Below, piece by piece: positions 9,766 through 18,362 of a DNA stretch of 64,000 bases. Within the stretch, counting starts at the first letter, position 1; the number at the start of each line of letters is the position of its first letter. The translations under genes were made by a program, and so were the position numbers. The notes under the pieces are model-generated. The model was given only the letters and a program-made list of their open reading frames with translations. It had not been told where the DNA came from and made no database searches. Origin of the DNA: Ulvibacterium marinum (GTDB taxonomy: Bacteria; Bacteroidota; Bacteroidia; Flavobacteriales; Flavobacteriaceae); NCBI RefSeq assembly GCF_003626755.1, contig NZ_RBCJ01000004.1, positions 310,001 to 374,000 on the forward strand. The letters are read 5' to 3'.

Positions 9766-10713
9766 TTAAAAATATCCTTGTTGTTTTCTCTTTTCCATAG
9801 CTGCTTCGGATCTCTTATCATCTATACGAGCTCCTCTTTCGGAAATCTTGGAATCTCGTATTTCCGATACCACTTTATCGATGGTGTCAGCATATGATTC
9901 CACGGCCGCCGTACAACTCATATCCCCGACAGTCCTAAAACGGACCATGCGTTCCTCTACGGTTTCATCTTCCGCGCGGAAGACTACATCGTCCTCAGCA
10001 GACCAAATAAGCCCGTCCCTTAAAAAAGTATTGCGCTTATGTGCAAAATAAATGGATGGAATCTCAATATTCTCCTTCTGGATATAGCTCCAAACATCAA
10101 GTTCGGTCCAATTACTTATGGGAAATACCCTTACATTTTGCCCCATTTCAATCTGTCCGTTCAACATATCGAACAATTCGGGGCGTTGGTTTTTTTCGTC
10201 CCACTGGCCAAAATCGTCCCGTACGGAGAAAATGCGCTCCTTGGCCCGAGCTTTTTCCTCATCCCTTCGGGCACCTCCTATACAGGCATCAAATTTGAAC
10301 TCTTCAATGGCATCCAAAAGCGTTGTGGTCTGCAAAATATTTCGACTGGCGTATTTACCGGTTTCTTCCACTACTTTGCCCTGGTCTATGGAATCCTGAA
10401 CATTACGCACAATAAGTTCCACACCCAATTCCTTCACCAATTTATCACGAAATTCAATCGTTTCCGGAAAGTTATGGCCCGTATCTATATGCATTAATGG
10501 AAAAGGAATTTTAGCAGGCCAGAAAGCTTTCTGTGCCAAACGCACAAGTGTTATGGAGTCTTTCCCCCCAGAAAACAACAACACGGGTCGTTCAAACTGC
10601 GCGGCTACTTCCCGCATAATGTATATAGCCTCGTGCTCCAGGGCATTCGCATTGGGCCTATCCCCGCTTTTAAATGTTCCTGTGGATTGTATTTCTTCTA
10701 GTATTGTTTCCAA
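9766..10713 (-). CDS. cysD: Sulfate adenylyltransferase subunit 2
   Basis: This is the catalytic subunit of the heteromeric ATP sulfurylase, making adenosine 5'-phosphosulfate and pyrophosphate. The protein has 315 residues. The PP-loop FSGGKDSITL lies near residue 47, and family signatures such as HIDTGHNFPE and CIGGARRDEEKARAKER follow. The length is normal for CysD. It lies between cysH (56 bp upstream) and cysN. Pyrophosphate release is favoured by the soluble and membrane pyrophosphatases encoded at 25425 and 22917. Confidence 0.96.
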   Translation of the reverse strand: METILEEIQSTGTFKSGDRPNANALEHEAIYIMREVAAQFERPVLLFSGGKDSITLVRLAQKAFWPAKIPFPLMHIDTGHNFPETIEFRDKLVKELGVELIVRNVQDSIDQGKVVEETGKYASRNILQTTTLLDAIEEFKFDACIGGARRDEEKARAKERIFSVRDDFGQWDEKNQRPELFDMLNGQIEMGQNVRVFPISNWTELDVWSYIQKENIEIPSIYFAHKRNTFLRDGLIWSAEDDVVFRAEDETVEERMVRFRTVGDMSCTAAVESYADTIDKVVSEIRDSKISERGARIDDKRSEAAMEKRKQQGYF

Positions 10714-10769
10714 ATTAACTCTTTTAGAGACCCCTTGATTTCGCTAGAGGTAACATTATGTATTTTTAA

Positions 10770-11393
10770 TTATGTATGTAATCCACATTCCCGGTTTTCC
10801 AAAACCTTGGTAGGATCAAAATATTTATGTTCGTTGGGTAAATCCCTCTCATCCAAATAGGCATCTAATTGGGTGTCGCTCCAATAGTAAAAGGGACTCA
10901 CCTTTAAAACCCCATCTTTGCTCAAGCTCAAAATATCCAAACTATCCCTGAGTGCCGTCTGTCCTTTTCGTAAATTTGTAAACCATACATCGGGCTTATG
11001 TGCCTCCATAGCCCTCCGGAAGGGTTCCAATTTTACTTGCTCAGTGAATTCACGGTGTTTTGGATCGTCTATTTGAGGAATCCCCATAATGACGTCCCGA
11101 TGTGCCGAAGTCTGTTTTGGAACATATAAATCGATATGTAGTTTAAGCCTATCTATCAATTCCTCCGCATGTTTATAGGTATTTGGCGTGTTATACCCAG
11201 TGTCACACCAAATTACGGGAATGTTATCCTTTACCTCGGAAACAGCATTAAGGATAGCAACTTCATAAGGGCGAAAATTGGTGGTCACTACAGGCCTCTC
11301 GGCATTCTTAACGGCCCAGGAAATAATTTCTTCCGGGGGAATGCCTTTAAATTGCACATTAAGATTCTTTATTTGTTGTTGCGTAAAAGCCAT
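10770..11393 (-). CDS. cysH: Adenylylsulfate/phosphoadenylylsulfate reductase family protein
   Basis: It reduces activated sulfate to sulfite with thioredoxin or a similar thiol donor. This 207-residue protein is short. The catalytic cysteine is in the C-terminal ECGLHT motif. The core shows VWFTNLRKGQTALRDSLDIL and FYYWSDTQLDAYL. The cysteine pairs that bind a [4Fe-4S] cluster in assimilatory APS reductases are absent. By that criterion it looks like a PAPS reductase, but no APS kinase gene is present in the cluster, so the true substrate is open. It is followed by cysD and preceded by the DUF2061 gene. Confidence 0.88.
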   Translation of the reverse strand: MAFTQQQIKNLNVQFKGIPPEEIISWAVKNAERPVVTTNFRPYEVAILNAVSEVKDNIPVIWCDTGYNTPNTYKHAEELIDRLKLHIDLYVPKQTSAHRDVIMGIPQIDDPKHREFTEQVKLEPFRRAMEAHKPDVWFTNLRKGQTALRDSLDILSLSKDGVLKVSPFYYWSDTQLDAYLDERDLPNEHKYFDPTKVLENRECGLHT

Positions 11394-11405
11394 AATTCTT
11401 TAAAA

Positions 11406-11669
11406 TTACTTACCCCAACCGATCCGGTTCCAAATCCTTTCATGAAAAAAGTACAAAAACATTTTGGTCACAAAGTCAATAGAGGCAATAGATGCCGCCA
11501 GGACCACCTTTCCTGTGAACAGGTATGAGACCAAAAGGGTATCTAAAGTACCAATAACACGCCAACTTATAGCCTTTGCAATACTTCGTATCGGTTTCTC
11601 CGATTTTTTGTCCTCCTTATAGTTGCTCTTAGTGGACTTTTTATCTAAAATCAATTGATCTGCAATCAT
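11406..11669 (-). CDS. DUF2061 small membrane protein
   Basis: An 87-residue protein. A charged N-terminus is followed by the DUF2061 core (AKAISWRVIGTLDTLLVSYLFTG) and two hydrophobic segments at roughly 46-62 and 64-75, then FFHERIWNRIGWGK. The function is unknown. It is the first gene of the cysH-cysD-cysN run, 12 bp before cysH. That suggests a part in sulfate assimilation, perhaps at the membrane, but nothing in the sequence identifies a substrate. Confidence 0.85.
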   Translation of the reverse strand: MIADQLILDKKSTKSNYKEDKKSEKPIRSIAKAISWRVIGTLDTLLVSYLFTGKVVLAASIASIDFVTKMFLYFFHERIWNRIGWGK

Positions 11670-11713
11670 GAAAAAAACTGTTTTCGAATTAGTCTAGTGA
11701 TTTAATAGGAATT

Positions 11714-11721
11714 CAAAAATA
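11714..11721 (-). promoter_or_regulatory. Candidate -7 box for the DUF2061-cysHDN operon
   Basis: On the minus strand this reads TATTTTTG, matching the Bacteroidetes TAnnTTTG box, and lies 44 nt upstream of the DUF2061 start. I found no good TTTG at -33. The 211-bp spacer up to the Rrf2 gene also holds an inverted CTAAAT/ATTTAG pair at about 11755-11784 that could be an operator. Both are weak calls. Confidence 0.4.
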
Positions 11722-11880
11722 AGATTATTTCTTTAACTAAGACGTTAAAAGTTGCTAAATATTACTTTTACCCTATCGATTTAGTAGATTATTTGTTATT
11801 TGCTACATATATTGAAGAAATTCAGATCATTTTATGGAAGTTTTGAGAATTTAAAATGAAGAGATATTGGTTTTCCTTTA

Positions 11881-12291
11881 TTATAAAAGAATATCTGCAA
11901 GGGTATTGTTACGGTATACTTCCAGATTAGCATCCCTTACCTGCAACATCAGTTTATTTACAGAGCAAGCGTTCTCGTCCGGGCAATCCGAACATTTTTC
12001 ATAAAAATTAAGGCTAACACAGGGGACCATGGCAATCGGGCCTTCTAGAATTCGCATTACATCGGTCATCAGAATTTCAGAAGGTTTTTTGATCAAATAA
12101 TAACCTCCTCCTTTTCCTTTTTTAGAACCCAAAAATCCTGTCTTTCGCAAAGTAAGCAAAATACTTTCCAAAAACTTTTGTGAAATGTTCTCCTGTTTCG
12201 CTATTTCGGCAATCTGAACCGGACTATTGTCCTGTTGGGATGCCAAATATGCCAGTGCTTTTAGTCCGTATTTGGTTTTTTTGGAGAGCAT
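11881..12291 (-). CDS. Rrf2-family transcriptional regulator
   Basis: A 136-residue DNA-binding protein. The winged-helix start MLSKKTKYGLKALAYLA and the recognition segment ISQKFLESILLTLRK, GSKKGKGGGYYL are typical of Rrf2. Four cysteines at 91, 100, 103 and 109 (CVSLNFYEKCSDCPDENAC) fall where IscR and NsrR bind an Fe-S cluster. It may therefore sense redox or Fe-S status; CymR-like sensing of cysteine supply is the other option. Its place between the methionine genes and the cysH operon makes it the obvious local regulator. Targets are inferred. Confidence 0.92.
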   Translation of the reverse strand: MLSKKTKYGLKALAYLASQQDNSPVQIAEIAKQENISQKFLESILLTLRKTGFLGSKKGKGGGYYLIKKPSEILMTDVMRILEGPIAMVPCVSLNFYEKCSDCPDENACSVNKLMLQVRDANLEVYRNNTLADILL

Positions 12292-12295
12292 TGTA

Positions 12296-12303
12296 CGAAG
12301 ATA
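12296..12303 (-). promoter_or_regulatory. Candidate -7 box four bases before the Rrf2 start codon
   Basis: The minus strand reads TATCTTCG, then TACA, then the ATG of the Rrf2 gene. TATCTTCG differs from TAnnTTTG at one position. If it is the -7 box, transcription would begin at or next to the ATG, giving a leaderless mRNA. The same box and spacing precede murF at 56270. Confidence 0.45.
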
Positions 12304-12377
12304 GGGAAAATTAACATTTTGGAATTTCCTGGGCCTAATGGGTTAAGGTTGAGGAAGAAGTCAATTTGCCCTTAGTT

Positions 12378-13559
12378 TTATCCCAATGCTTGATCAATAT
12401 CGGAAATGATATCGTCTATGTGCTCTAATCCAACGGATATCCTCACCATACCATCTGTAATTCCCGTTTCCAAACGCTCTTCACTAGAGAGCTTGCTATG
12501 GGTGGTAGAAGCGGGATGGGTAATTATACTCCTAGAATCTCCCAGATTAGCCGACAACGATAGTAATTCAATAGCATCAAAAAACTTTCGACCTGCTTTT
12601 AATCCCCCCTTAACTTCAAAGGCCACAACACAACCCCCTGCTTTCATCTGTTTTTTAGCCAATTCATGGTTAGGATGCGATTTTAGAAAGGGGTACTTTA
12701 CCCAATTCACTTTTTCGTGTCCTTCCAAAAATTCCGCTAGTTGCAATGCATTGGAACAATGCCGATCTACCCTTACCGCCAAGGTTTCCAAACTTTTGGA
12801 CAATACCCACGCATTGAAAGGGGAAAGAGCCGGACCGGTTATTCTTGAGAATTGATAAATCCTATCTATAAATTCCTTTTTTCCAACTGTTATCCCCGCC
12901 ATTACCCTTCCCTGACCGTCCATAAGTTTGGTGCCGGAATGGATGACCAAATCCGCCCCAAATTGAATGGGGCGCTGTAAATAAGGTGTAGCAAAGCAAT
13001 TATCTATAACAAATATGAGATTATGCTTTTTGGCAATATCTCCCAATACTTCCAAATCCAAAATATCTACCCCGGGATTCGTCGGTGATTCGGCATATAT
13101 CAGTTTAGTCCTTGGGGTAATTAATTTCTCAACCTGATCTAATTCATCAAACTTGAAATAGCTATGGTCTATGTTCCATCTTGGGAAAAAATTAGTGAAG
13201 AGGGAATGGGTTGATCCAAAAATACTTCGAGCAGAAAGAATATGGTCTCCACTATTCAGCAAAGCGGCAAAAGTAGAAAAGACGGCGGCCATACCGGATG
13301 CAAAAGCAAAACCGTCCTCGGCGCCTTCCATTTGGCATACTTTATTTATAAACTCCGATGAATTGGGATTGGCATATCTAGAGTAAATATTTCTATCCTT
13401 TTCCTCCGCAAAGGAAGCCCGCATGTCCTCGGCATCCTCAAAAACAAAGCTTGAGGTCAAGTATATAGGATTGGAATGCTCCAGAAATTGTGAACGCTCT
13501 ATCTGTGTTCGGATAGCAGTGGTCTCAAATTTTTTTTCCTTCATTTTAGCAACTCTCAT
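12378..13559 (-). CDS. metZ: Homoserine-ester sulfhydrylase / cystathionine-synthase-family PLP enzyme (MetZ-like)
   Basis: A Cys/Met-metabolism PLP enzyme of 393 residues. SRYANPNSSEF and ASGMAAVFSTFAAL form the cofactor pocket, and the Schiff-base lysine is in HSGTKLMDGQGR. The C-terminal ANLGDSRSIITHPASTTHSKL motif is diagnostic of the family. DGQGR fits O-succinylhomoserine sulfhydrylases, which would make homocysteine directly from sulfide. Cystathionine gamma-synthase activity cannot be excluded. It begins 8 nt after the stop of the trifunctional fusion gene. ATG 13559 and ATG 13544 are both possible starts. Confidence 0.85.
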   Translation of the reverse strand: MRVAKMKEKKFETTAIRTQIERSQFLEHSNPIYLTSSFVFEDAEDMRASFAEEKDRNIYSRYANPNSSEFINKVCQMEGAEDGFAFASGMAAVFSTFAALLNSGDHILSARSIFGSTHSLFTNFFPRWNIDHSYFKFDELDQVEKLITPRTKLIYAESPTNPGVDILDLEVLGDIAKKHNLIFVIDNCFATPYLQRPIQFGADLVIHSGTKLMDGQGRVMAGITVGKKEFIDRIYQFSRITGPALSPFNAWVLSKSLETLAVRVDRHCSNALQLAEFLEGHEKVNWVKYPFLKSHPNHELAKKQMKAGGCVVAFEVKGGLKAGRKFFDAIELLSLSANLGDSRSIITHPASTTHSKLSSEERLETGITDGMVRISVGLEHIDDIISDIDQALG

Positions 13560-13567
13560 TCATTGGT

Positions 13568-16500
13568 TCATCCTTTTTCGGCAATGCGCAAAATATCTCC
13601 AAAAACCCCCCTTGCAGTAACCGCCGCACCAGCTCCGGCGCCTTGTATTACCAATGGGTGTTTCCCATAGGACTCCGTATAGATCTCTATGATGGAATCG
13701 GAACCTTTAACCTGGCCCAGGGCGCTCTCCTTGGGAACGGAAATCAGTTTTACATCCAAAATGCCTTTTTCTTTCTGCAAGTCTCCGTGTAAATCCCCTA
13801 CATAACGAAGTACGTGGCCTGGTTTCTGATTTTTCTTTATTTCATTAAATTTATCATCCAACACATCTAAATTCTTCAGAAACTCTTCTACGGTTCCTTT
13901 TTGCAATACCGTAGGAATTAGATTTTGGATCTTGATATCCGAGAACTCATTGCTCAATTCAAGTTCCCGTGCCAAAATCAGGAGTTTTCTACCAACATCG
14001 TTGCCCGAAAGGTCCTCCCTTGGATCCGGTTCGGTAAAACCCTTGTGAATGGCGTCTTTGAGGATATTCGAAAATGGAGCTTTAACATCAGAAAATGTAT
14101 TAAAAATATAACTCAAGGAGCCCGAAAAAACTCCTTTGATACGGGTAATGTTTTCCCCGGATAAGTGCAATAATTTTATGGTGTCGATGAGTGGGAGACC
14201 GGCACCTACATTGGTCTCATATAAGTATTGCTTTTGGTTTTTGTCCAGTTCTTCGCGTAGCAGTTGATAATAATCGAATCCGAGCGTATTCGCTATTTTG
14301 TTTGATGAAACCAAATCGAAGCCATTGTCCACAAAATCGAAATAATTCGCTACAAAATCCTCACTTGCCGTATTGTCAACAGCAATCAAATTTTCTAAAT
14401 GGTTTTTTTTGGCGAATTCGAAAACATTGGACAGTATGTATTTTTGACCTTTTTCCTTAACTGCGGTCTTCCAATTTTTTGGTGCACCATTTTTGTTTAA
14501 TAGAATCTTTCGGGAATTGGCTACAGCAAAGACATTCAAATCAATCCCTTTTCGTTCCTCGATTTTTTTGGAGGATTTTAAAATCTGATCGATCAAGGTT
14601 CCCCCGACATTGCCGTGTCCAAAAATGGCCAGATTAACTTTTTTACTGATTCCAAAAACTTGACCGTGCATTACATTTAGGGCTTTGTTCAAGTCCTGTT
14701 TTTTTACAACCAGACTTACATTCTTTCCAGAAATAGTATTATTGAACAGAAGCGGGACAATTTGGTTTTTGATCAGTGCGTTATAGGGTTTGTGGAATGT
14801 GCTTAGATCCTGACCCACAATGGAGACAACCGAAACATCATCAACCACGGTTATCGTATTGATATCCTTGGACTTGTAATCACTCTTAAACTCTTCATCC
14901 AAGGCCTTCTTAGCCCTTTGTGCCTTATTCCTTTTAACCACTAGACCAATACCTCTTTCTGAAGATCCCTGGGAAATGATACTTACATTGACATTGTGCT
15001 GTTCCAAGGTTTTGAAGATACGCGCATCTATTCCTATTTTTCCCAAAAGACCCCTACCTTCTAAATTGATAAGTGAAACATCCTCTATTACGGAAAGTGA
15101 TTTAATTCCTTCCTTGCTAGATTTGGCACTAATTAGCGTTCCCTCATTATCATCGTTGTACGTATTGAGGATACGTAACGGAATATTTTTTTCAATTAAC
15201 GGAATAATAGTCTTGGCGTGTAAAATTGTGGCTCCAAAATTAGCTAATTCATTGGCCTCGGAATAGGAAAGGTTGGCAATTCGTCTGGCTTCCGGGACCA
15301 AATCCGGGTTAGCGGTAAAAATTCCGTCAACGTGCGTATAATTCTGAAGTTCCTCCGCATCTAAAAAATTGGCCAGCAAGGCAGCGGTATAATTGCTTCC
15401 GTTCCTTCCCAAAGTCGTGGTCTCCCCATCAACAGTCGATGCAATAAAACCCGTAATAATAGCCACACTCCCATAATCTAATTCCGAAAACCGAAGAAGT
15501 ACGTTTTCCCTTGAGACATCCTCCAATAGTTTAGCGTCACCAAAGGTGTCGTCCGTCTTTATTAAGGATCTAGAATCAAGCAACTGTGCATTCACTCCCT
15601 TGCCAATGAGCAACTTGGTTATCAATTTGGCGGAGATTAATTCTCCATACGCTAATACCTCATCTTTAATTTTGGCACTATAGTCCCCTAGAAGCGAAAC
15701 TCCTTCGAACAACTTGGCTAATTCCTTAAATTCAGAGGATAAATTTACATTGGCAAATGTATGTTTTTGGTATTTTTCAAAGGCTTCAAAATCCTTATGG
15801 TAATCTATATTGTTGGCGGCCTTCTCCAAAATAGTCTCCAATTGATCCGTGGCTTTTTCTCTTGCGGAAAGTACCACGGCAACGTTTTCACCGGCCTTTA
15901 CTTTAGAGGAGATAATTTCCAATACGCGTCCCAAACCTTCACCATTACTCAAGGACTTACCGCCAAACTTGAGGATTTTAATTTTTTTTGATTTGCCGTT
16001 CTTGATAAAGATTCCACGGAGCAGTTTTTGCATCTGTTCGAACTCTATCAAAAAAGCATCATGTCCGTGAAGCGATTGTACTTCTCCATAGGTGACATTA
16101 CTATTGGCCTGGGCCAAACGCTTAAAGGTCTCTTTATTCTCCTTGGCCGTAAAGAACAGATCAGAATCTACCCCGACGATATGAATGTTGGTCTCACTGT
16201 TCTCCAGTTCTTTGAAGGCCTTATCATCGTTACGGGTAATATCTATGGTCTTCAATAACTGGTTCATTAACTTATAGGCCGATAATTGAAATCGTTCCTG
16301 CAGTTTCTTTCCGTGGTGCATTAACCAGCTTTCCACATTGAAGACCTGAAGCTCTTCATTGGTACTTCTTTGAAACCGTTCTTTAAAAGACTCCGGAGTA
16401 CGATAGCAAAGCATAGCGTGCATACGTGCATCATGTACAGGTTGCTTGGAGTTTACCAAAAACTGTTCTTGAATCTGGCAATTGGCAATAAGCCAGTCCG

Positions 16501-16954
16501 TAGACTTCCAATCGGAAGCAACCGGGATTAGATGCTCAGTAATACTAGGGTCTATCGCAGCCATTTCCCAAGCGATGCCACCACCCAATGAACCACCGAT
16601 AATAGCATACAATTTTTTTATTTTGAGCTGTTCCAGGCCCATTAGGAACATTTGGGCAACATCCCCAGCCACAAAGTCCTTGTAATTGTCAATTACAAAT
16701 CCGTCATAACCGTTTCCTGGAATGTTGAACGAAAGTATGGTATAGGTAAGTGTATCAATACATTTCCCTTCCCCTATAAGGGCCGACCACCAACCATCAT
16801 CACCGGTTACATTGGAATTGCCCGTAAGTGCATGGTTGACCAGGACAACAGGCGCCTCGTGCAATGGCTTTCCAAAGAACTGATAGGATAGTTGAATCTC
16901 CTGGGAGACACCGCTGAGGGTAGTGAATGTACTTAACTTTAAATGCTTTAGCAT
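13568..16954 (-). CDS. Trifunctional fusion: homoserine O-acetyltransferase, aspartokinase, homoserine dehydrogenase
   Basis: One uninterrupted 1128-residue frame holds three enzymes. Residues 1-315 are a MetX-type alpha/beta hydrolase with nucleophile Ser122 (GGSLGG), Asp265 (DSDLFF) and His298 (GHDAF). Residues about 324-765 are aspartokinase (KILKFGGKSLS, TTLGRNGSNYTAAL, HVDGIFTANPDLVPEAR) followed by ACT-like repeats. Residues about 772-1128 are homoserine dehydrogenase, with NAD(P) loop FGHGNVGG and GFTEPDPREDLSGNDVGRK. It covers steps 1 and 3 of the aspartate pathway plus the step committing homoserine to methionine. ACT domains suggest feedback control. The KFGGKS motif varies from the usual KFGGTS. 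The gene lies between metY and metZ. Confidence 0.95.
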   Translation of the reverse strand: MLKHLKLSTFTTLSGVSQEIQLSYQFFGKPLHEAPVVLVNHALTGNSNVTGDDGWWSALIGEGKCIDTLTYTILSFNIPGNGYDGFVIDNYKDFVAGDVAQMFLMGLEQLKIKKLYAIIGGSLGGGIAWEMAAIDPSITEHLIPVASDWKSTDWLIANCQIQEQFLVNSKQPVHDARMHAMLCYRTPESFKERFQRSTNEELQVFNVESWLMHHGKKLQERFQLSAYKLMNQLLKTIDITRNDDKAFKELENSETNIHIVGVDSDLFFTAKENKETFKRLAQANSNVTYGEVQSLHGHDAFLIEFEQMQKLLRGIFIKNGKSKKIKILKFGGKSLSNGEGLGRVLEIISSKVKAGENVAVVLSAREKATDQLETILEKAANNIDYHKDFEAFEKYQKHTFANVNLSSEFKELAKLFEGVSLLGDYSAKIKDEVLAYGELISAKLITKLLIGKGVNAQLLDSRSLIKTDDTFGDAKLLEDVSRENVLLRFSELDYGSVAIITGFIASTVDGETTTLGRNGSNYTAALLANFLDAEELQNYTHVDGIFTANPDLVPEARRIANLSYSEANELANFGATILHAKTIIPLIEKNIPLRILNTYNDDNEGTLISAKSSKEGIKSLSVIEDVSLINLEGRGLLGKIGIDARIFKTLEQHNVNVSIISQGSSERGIGLVVKRNKAQRAKKALDEEFKSDYKSKDINTITVVDDVSVVSIVGQDLSTFHKPYNALIKNQIVPLLFNNTISGKNVSLVVKKQDLNKALNVMHGQVFGISKKVNLAIFGHGNVGGTLIDQILKSSKKIEERKGIDLNVFAVANSRKILLNKNGAPKNWKTAVKEKGQKYILSNVFEFAKKNHLENLIAVDNTASEDFVANYFDFVDNGFDLVSSNKIANTLGFDYYQLLREELDKNQKQYLYETNVGAGLPLIDTIKLLHLSGENITRIKGVFSGSLSYIFNTFSDVKAPFSNILKDAIHKGFTEPDPREDLSGNDVGRKLLILARELELSNEFSDIKIQNLIPTVLQKGTVEEFLKNLDVLDDKFNEIKKNQKPGHVLRYVGDLHGDLQKEKGILDVKLISVPKESALGQVKGSDSIIEIYTESYGKHPLVIQGAGAGAAVTARGVFGDILRIAEKG

Positions 16955-17019
16955 AGGAAAGCCTTGGTCGTTACTATTTGGGTCTTTGTTTTAAATTTTT
17001 GGAACTTCCATGATAATAA

Positions 17020-17058
17020 ATTGTAGCACCTTCCATTACATCTAGGAGGTGCTACAAT
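17020..17058 (-). terminator. Strong hairpin between metY and the trifunctional gene
   Basis: Arms ATTGTAGCACCT (17020-17031) and AGGTGCTACAAT (17047-17058) are perfect 12-bp complements, and CC/GG extends them past a bulge. On the transcribed strand it starts 11 nt after the metY stop. It is followed by ATTTATTATC rather than a clean U-run, so it may be an attenuator or processing hairpin rather than a full terminator. Confidence 0.6.
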
Positions 17059-17069
17059 CCTATCAATAT

Positions 17070-18362
17070 CTAAGCTAAGACCGATTCATCAATAGCGGTA
17101 AAGGCCTGTTCCAAATCTGCTTTTAAATCATCCAAATCCTCCAATCCAACGGACAGTCGAATCAAATCCTTGGTAACACCGGTAGATTCTTGTGCGGCAT
17201 CATCCAGCTGTTGATGTGTTGTACTGGCCGGATGGATAATCAGGGACTTTGTATCCCCGATATTGGCCAATAAAGAGAACAATTTTGTTTCATCAACAAC
17301 TTTTTTGGCCGATTCGAATCCACCCTTTACTCCAAAAGTCAGGATTCCGCTTTTGCCATCGGGAAGATATTCTTCAGCCAAGGAATTGTATTTGCTCGAG
17401 TTAAGCCCAGGATAATTTACCCAACTCACTTCTTTTCTATCCTCTAACCATTGGGCCAAAGCCAAGGCATTTTCACTATGTTGTTTCATTCTAACGGATA
17501 AGGTTTCCAGCCCTTGGAGAATCTGAAAGGCATTAAATGGGCTTAATGCCCCACCATAATCACGTAATCCCTCTATCCTAGCCTTGATAATGAATGCTAT
17601 CGGGCCAACCGCATCATGATAAATTAAACCGTGATACCCTGCTGAAGGCTCCGTAAATTCTGGAAAATTCCCATTGGCCCAATCAAATGTCCCGGCATCG
17701 ATAATTGCCCCACCAAGGGCCGTTCCGTTTCCATTTATGTATTTTGTTAATGAATGGATTACGATATTGGCTCCGTGTTCAATAGGTTTCAATAATGCTG
17801 GAGTCGCCACCGTATTGTCAACAATAAAGGGGATTTTGGCTTTCTTTGCTTCAGCAGAAATTGCCTTTAGATCCAATACGTCTAATTTTGGGTTTCCTAG
17901 TGATTCTACAAAAATGGCCCTTGTATTATCTTGTACTGCTTTCCCAAAGTTGGTGGGGTCCGAGGGATCAACAAAGGTTGTTGTTATTCCCAATCGGGGC
18001 AAAGTAACACTTAAAAGGTTATAGGTACCCCCGTATAAACTGTTGGAAGCCACAATATGATCTCCGGTTTTCAACAACACGAGAAGCGTATTTGCTATAG
18101 CTGCCGTACCAGAAGCCGTTACCAAACCCGCAACACCACCTTCCAACGCTGCTAGACGTTGCTCCAAAATATCATTGGTCGGATTATTTATCCTTGTATA
18201 AATATTTCCAAATTCCGCCAAGCCAAAGAGATTTGCCGCATGGTCGGAATCATTGAATACGTAAGCTGTACTCTGATAAATGGGAACAGCCCTTGTACCG
18301 CCATTAATTGTTGTGTCATGTCCAGCATGTAATGCATTGGTCGAAAACTTTTGATCGCTCAT
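17070..18362 (-). CDS. metY: O-acetylhomoserine sulfhydrylase (aminocarboxypropyltransferase)
   Basis: It joins sulfide with O-acetylhomoserine to give homocysteine, which links the sulfate-reduction genes to the MetX domain encoded next. The 430-residue PLP enzyme starts FSTNALHAGHDTT, as MetY does. ASGTAAIANTLLVLL and the lysine motif HSLTKYINGNGTALGG follow, and the C-terminal GDTKSLIIHPASTTHQQL is typical. It lies directly downstream of the SAM-I riboswitch at 18483-18614, so its expression should fall when SAM is plentiful. Confidence 0.95.
   Translation of the reverse strand: MSDQKFSTNALHAGHDTTINGGTRAVPIYQSTAYVFNDSDHAANLFGLAEFGNIYTRINNPTNDILEQRLAALEGGVAGLVTASGTAAIANTLLVLLKTGDHIVASNSLYGGTYNLLSVTLPRLGITTTFVDPSDPTNFGKAVQDNTRAIFVESLGNPKLDVLDLKAISAEAKKAKIPFIVDNTVATPALLKPIEHGANIVIHSLTKYINGNGTALGGAIIDAGTFDWANGNFPEFTEPSAGYHGLIYHDAVGPIAFIIKARIEGLRDYGGALSPFNAFQILQGLETLSVRMKQHSENALALAQWLEDRKEVSWVNYPGLNSSKYNSLAEEYLPDGKSGILTFGVKGGFESAKKVVDETKLFSLLANIGDTKSLIIHPASTTHQQLDDAAQESTGVTKDLIRLSVGLEDLDDLKADLEQAFTAIDESVLA

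Noticed and set aside
10039-10497. Long frames opposite cysD
   Set aside because: They lie antisense to a clearly conserved gene and show low-complexity translations without domain features.
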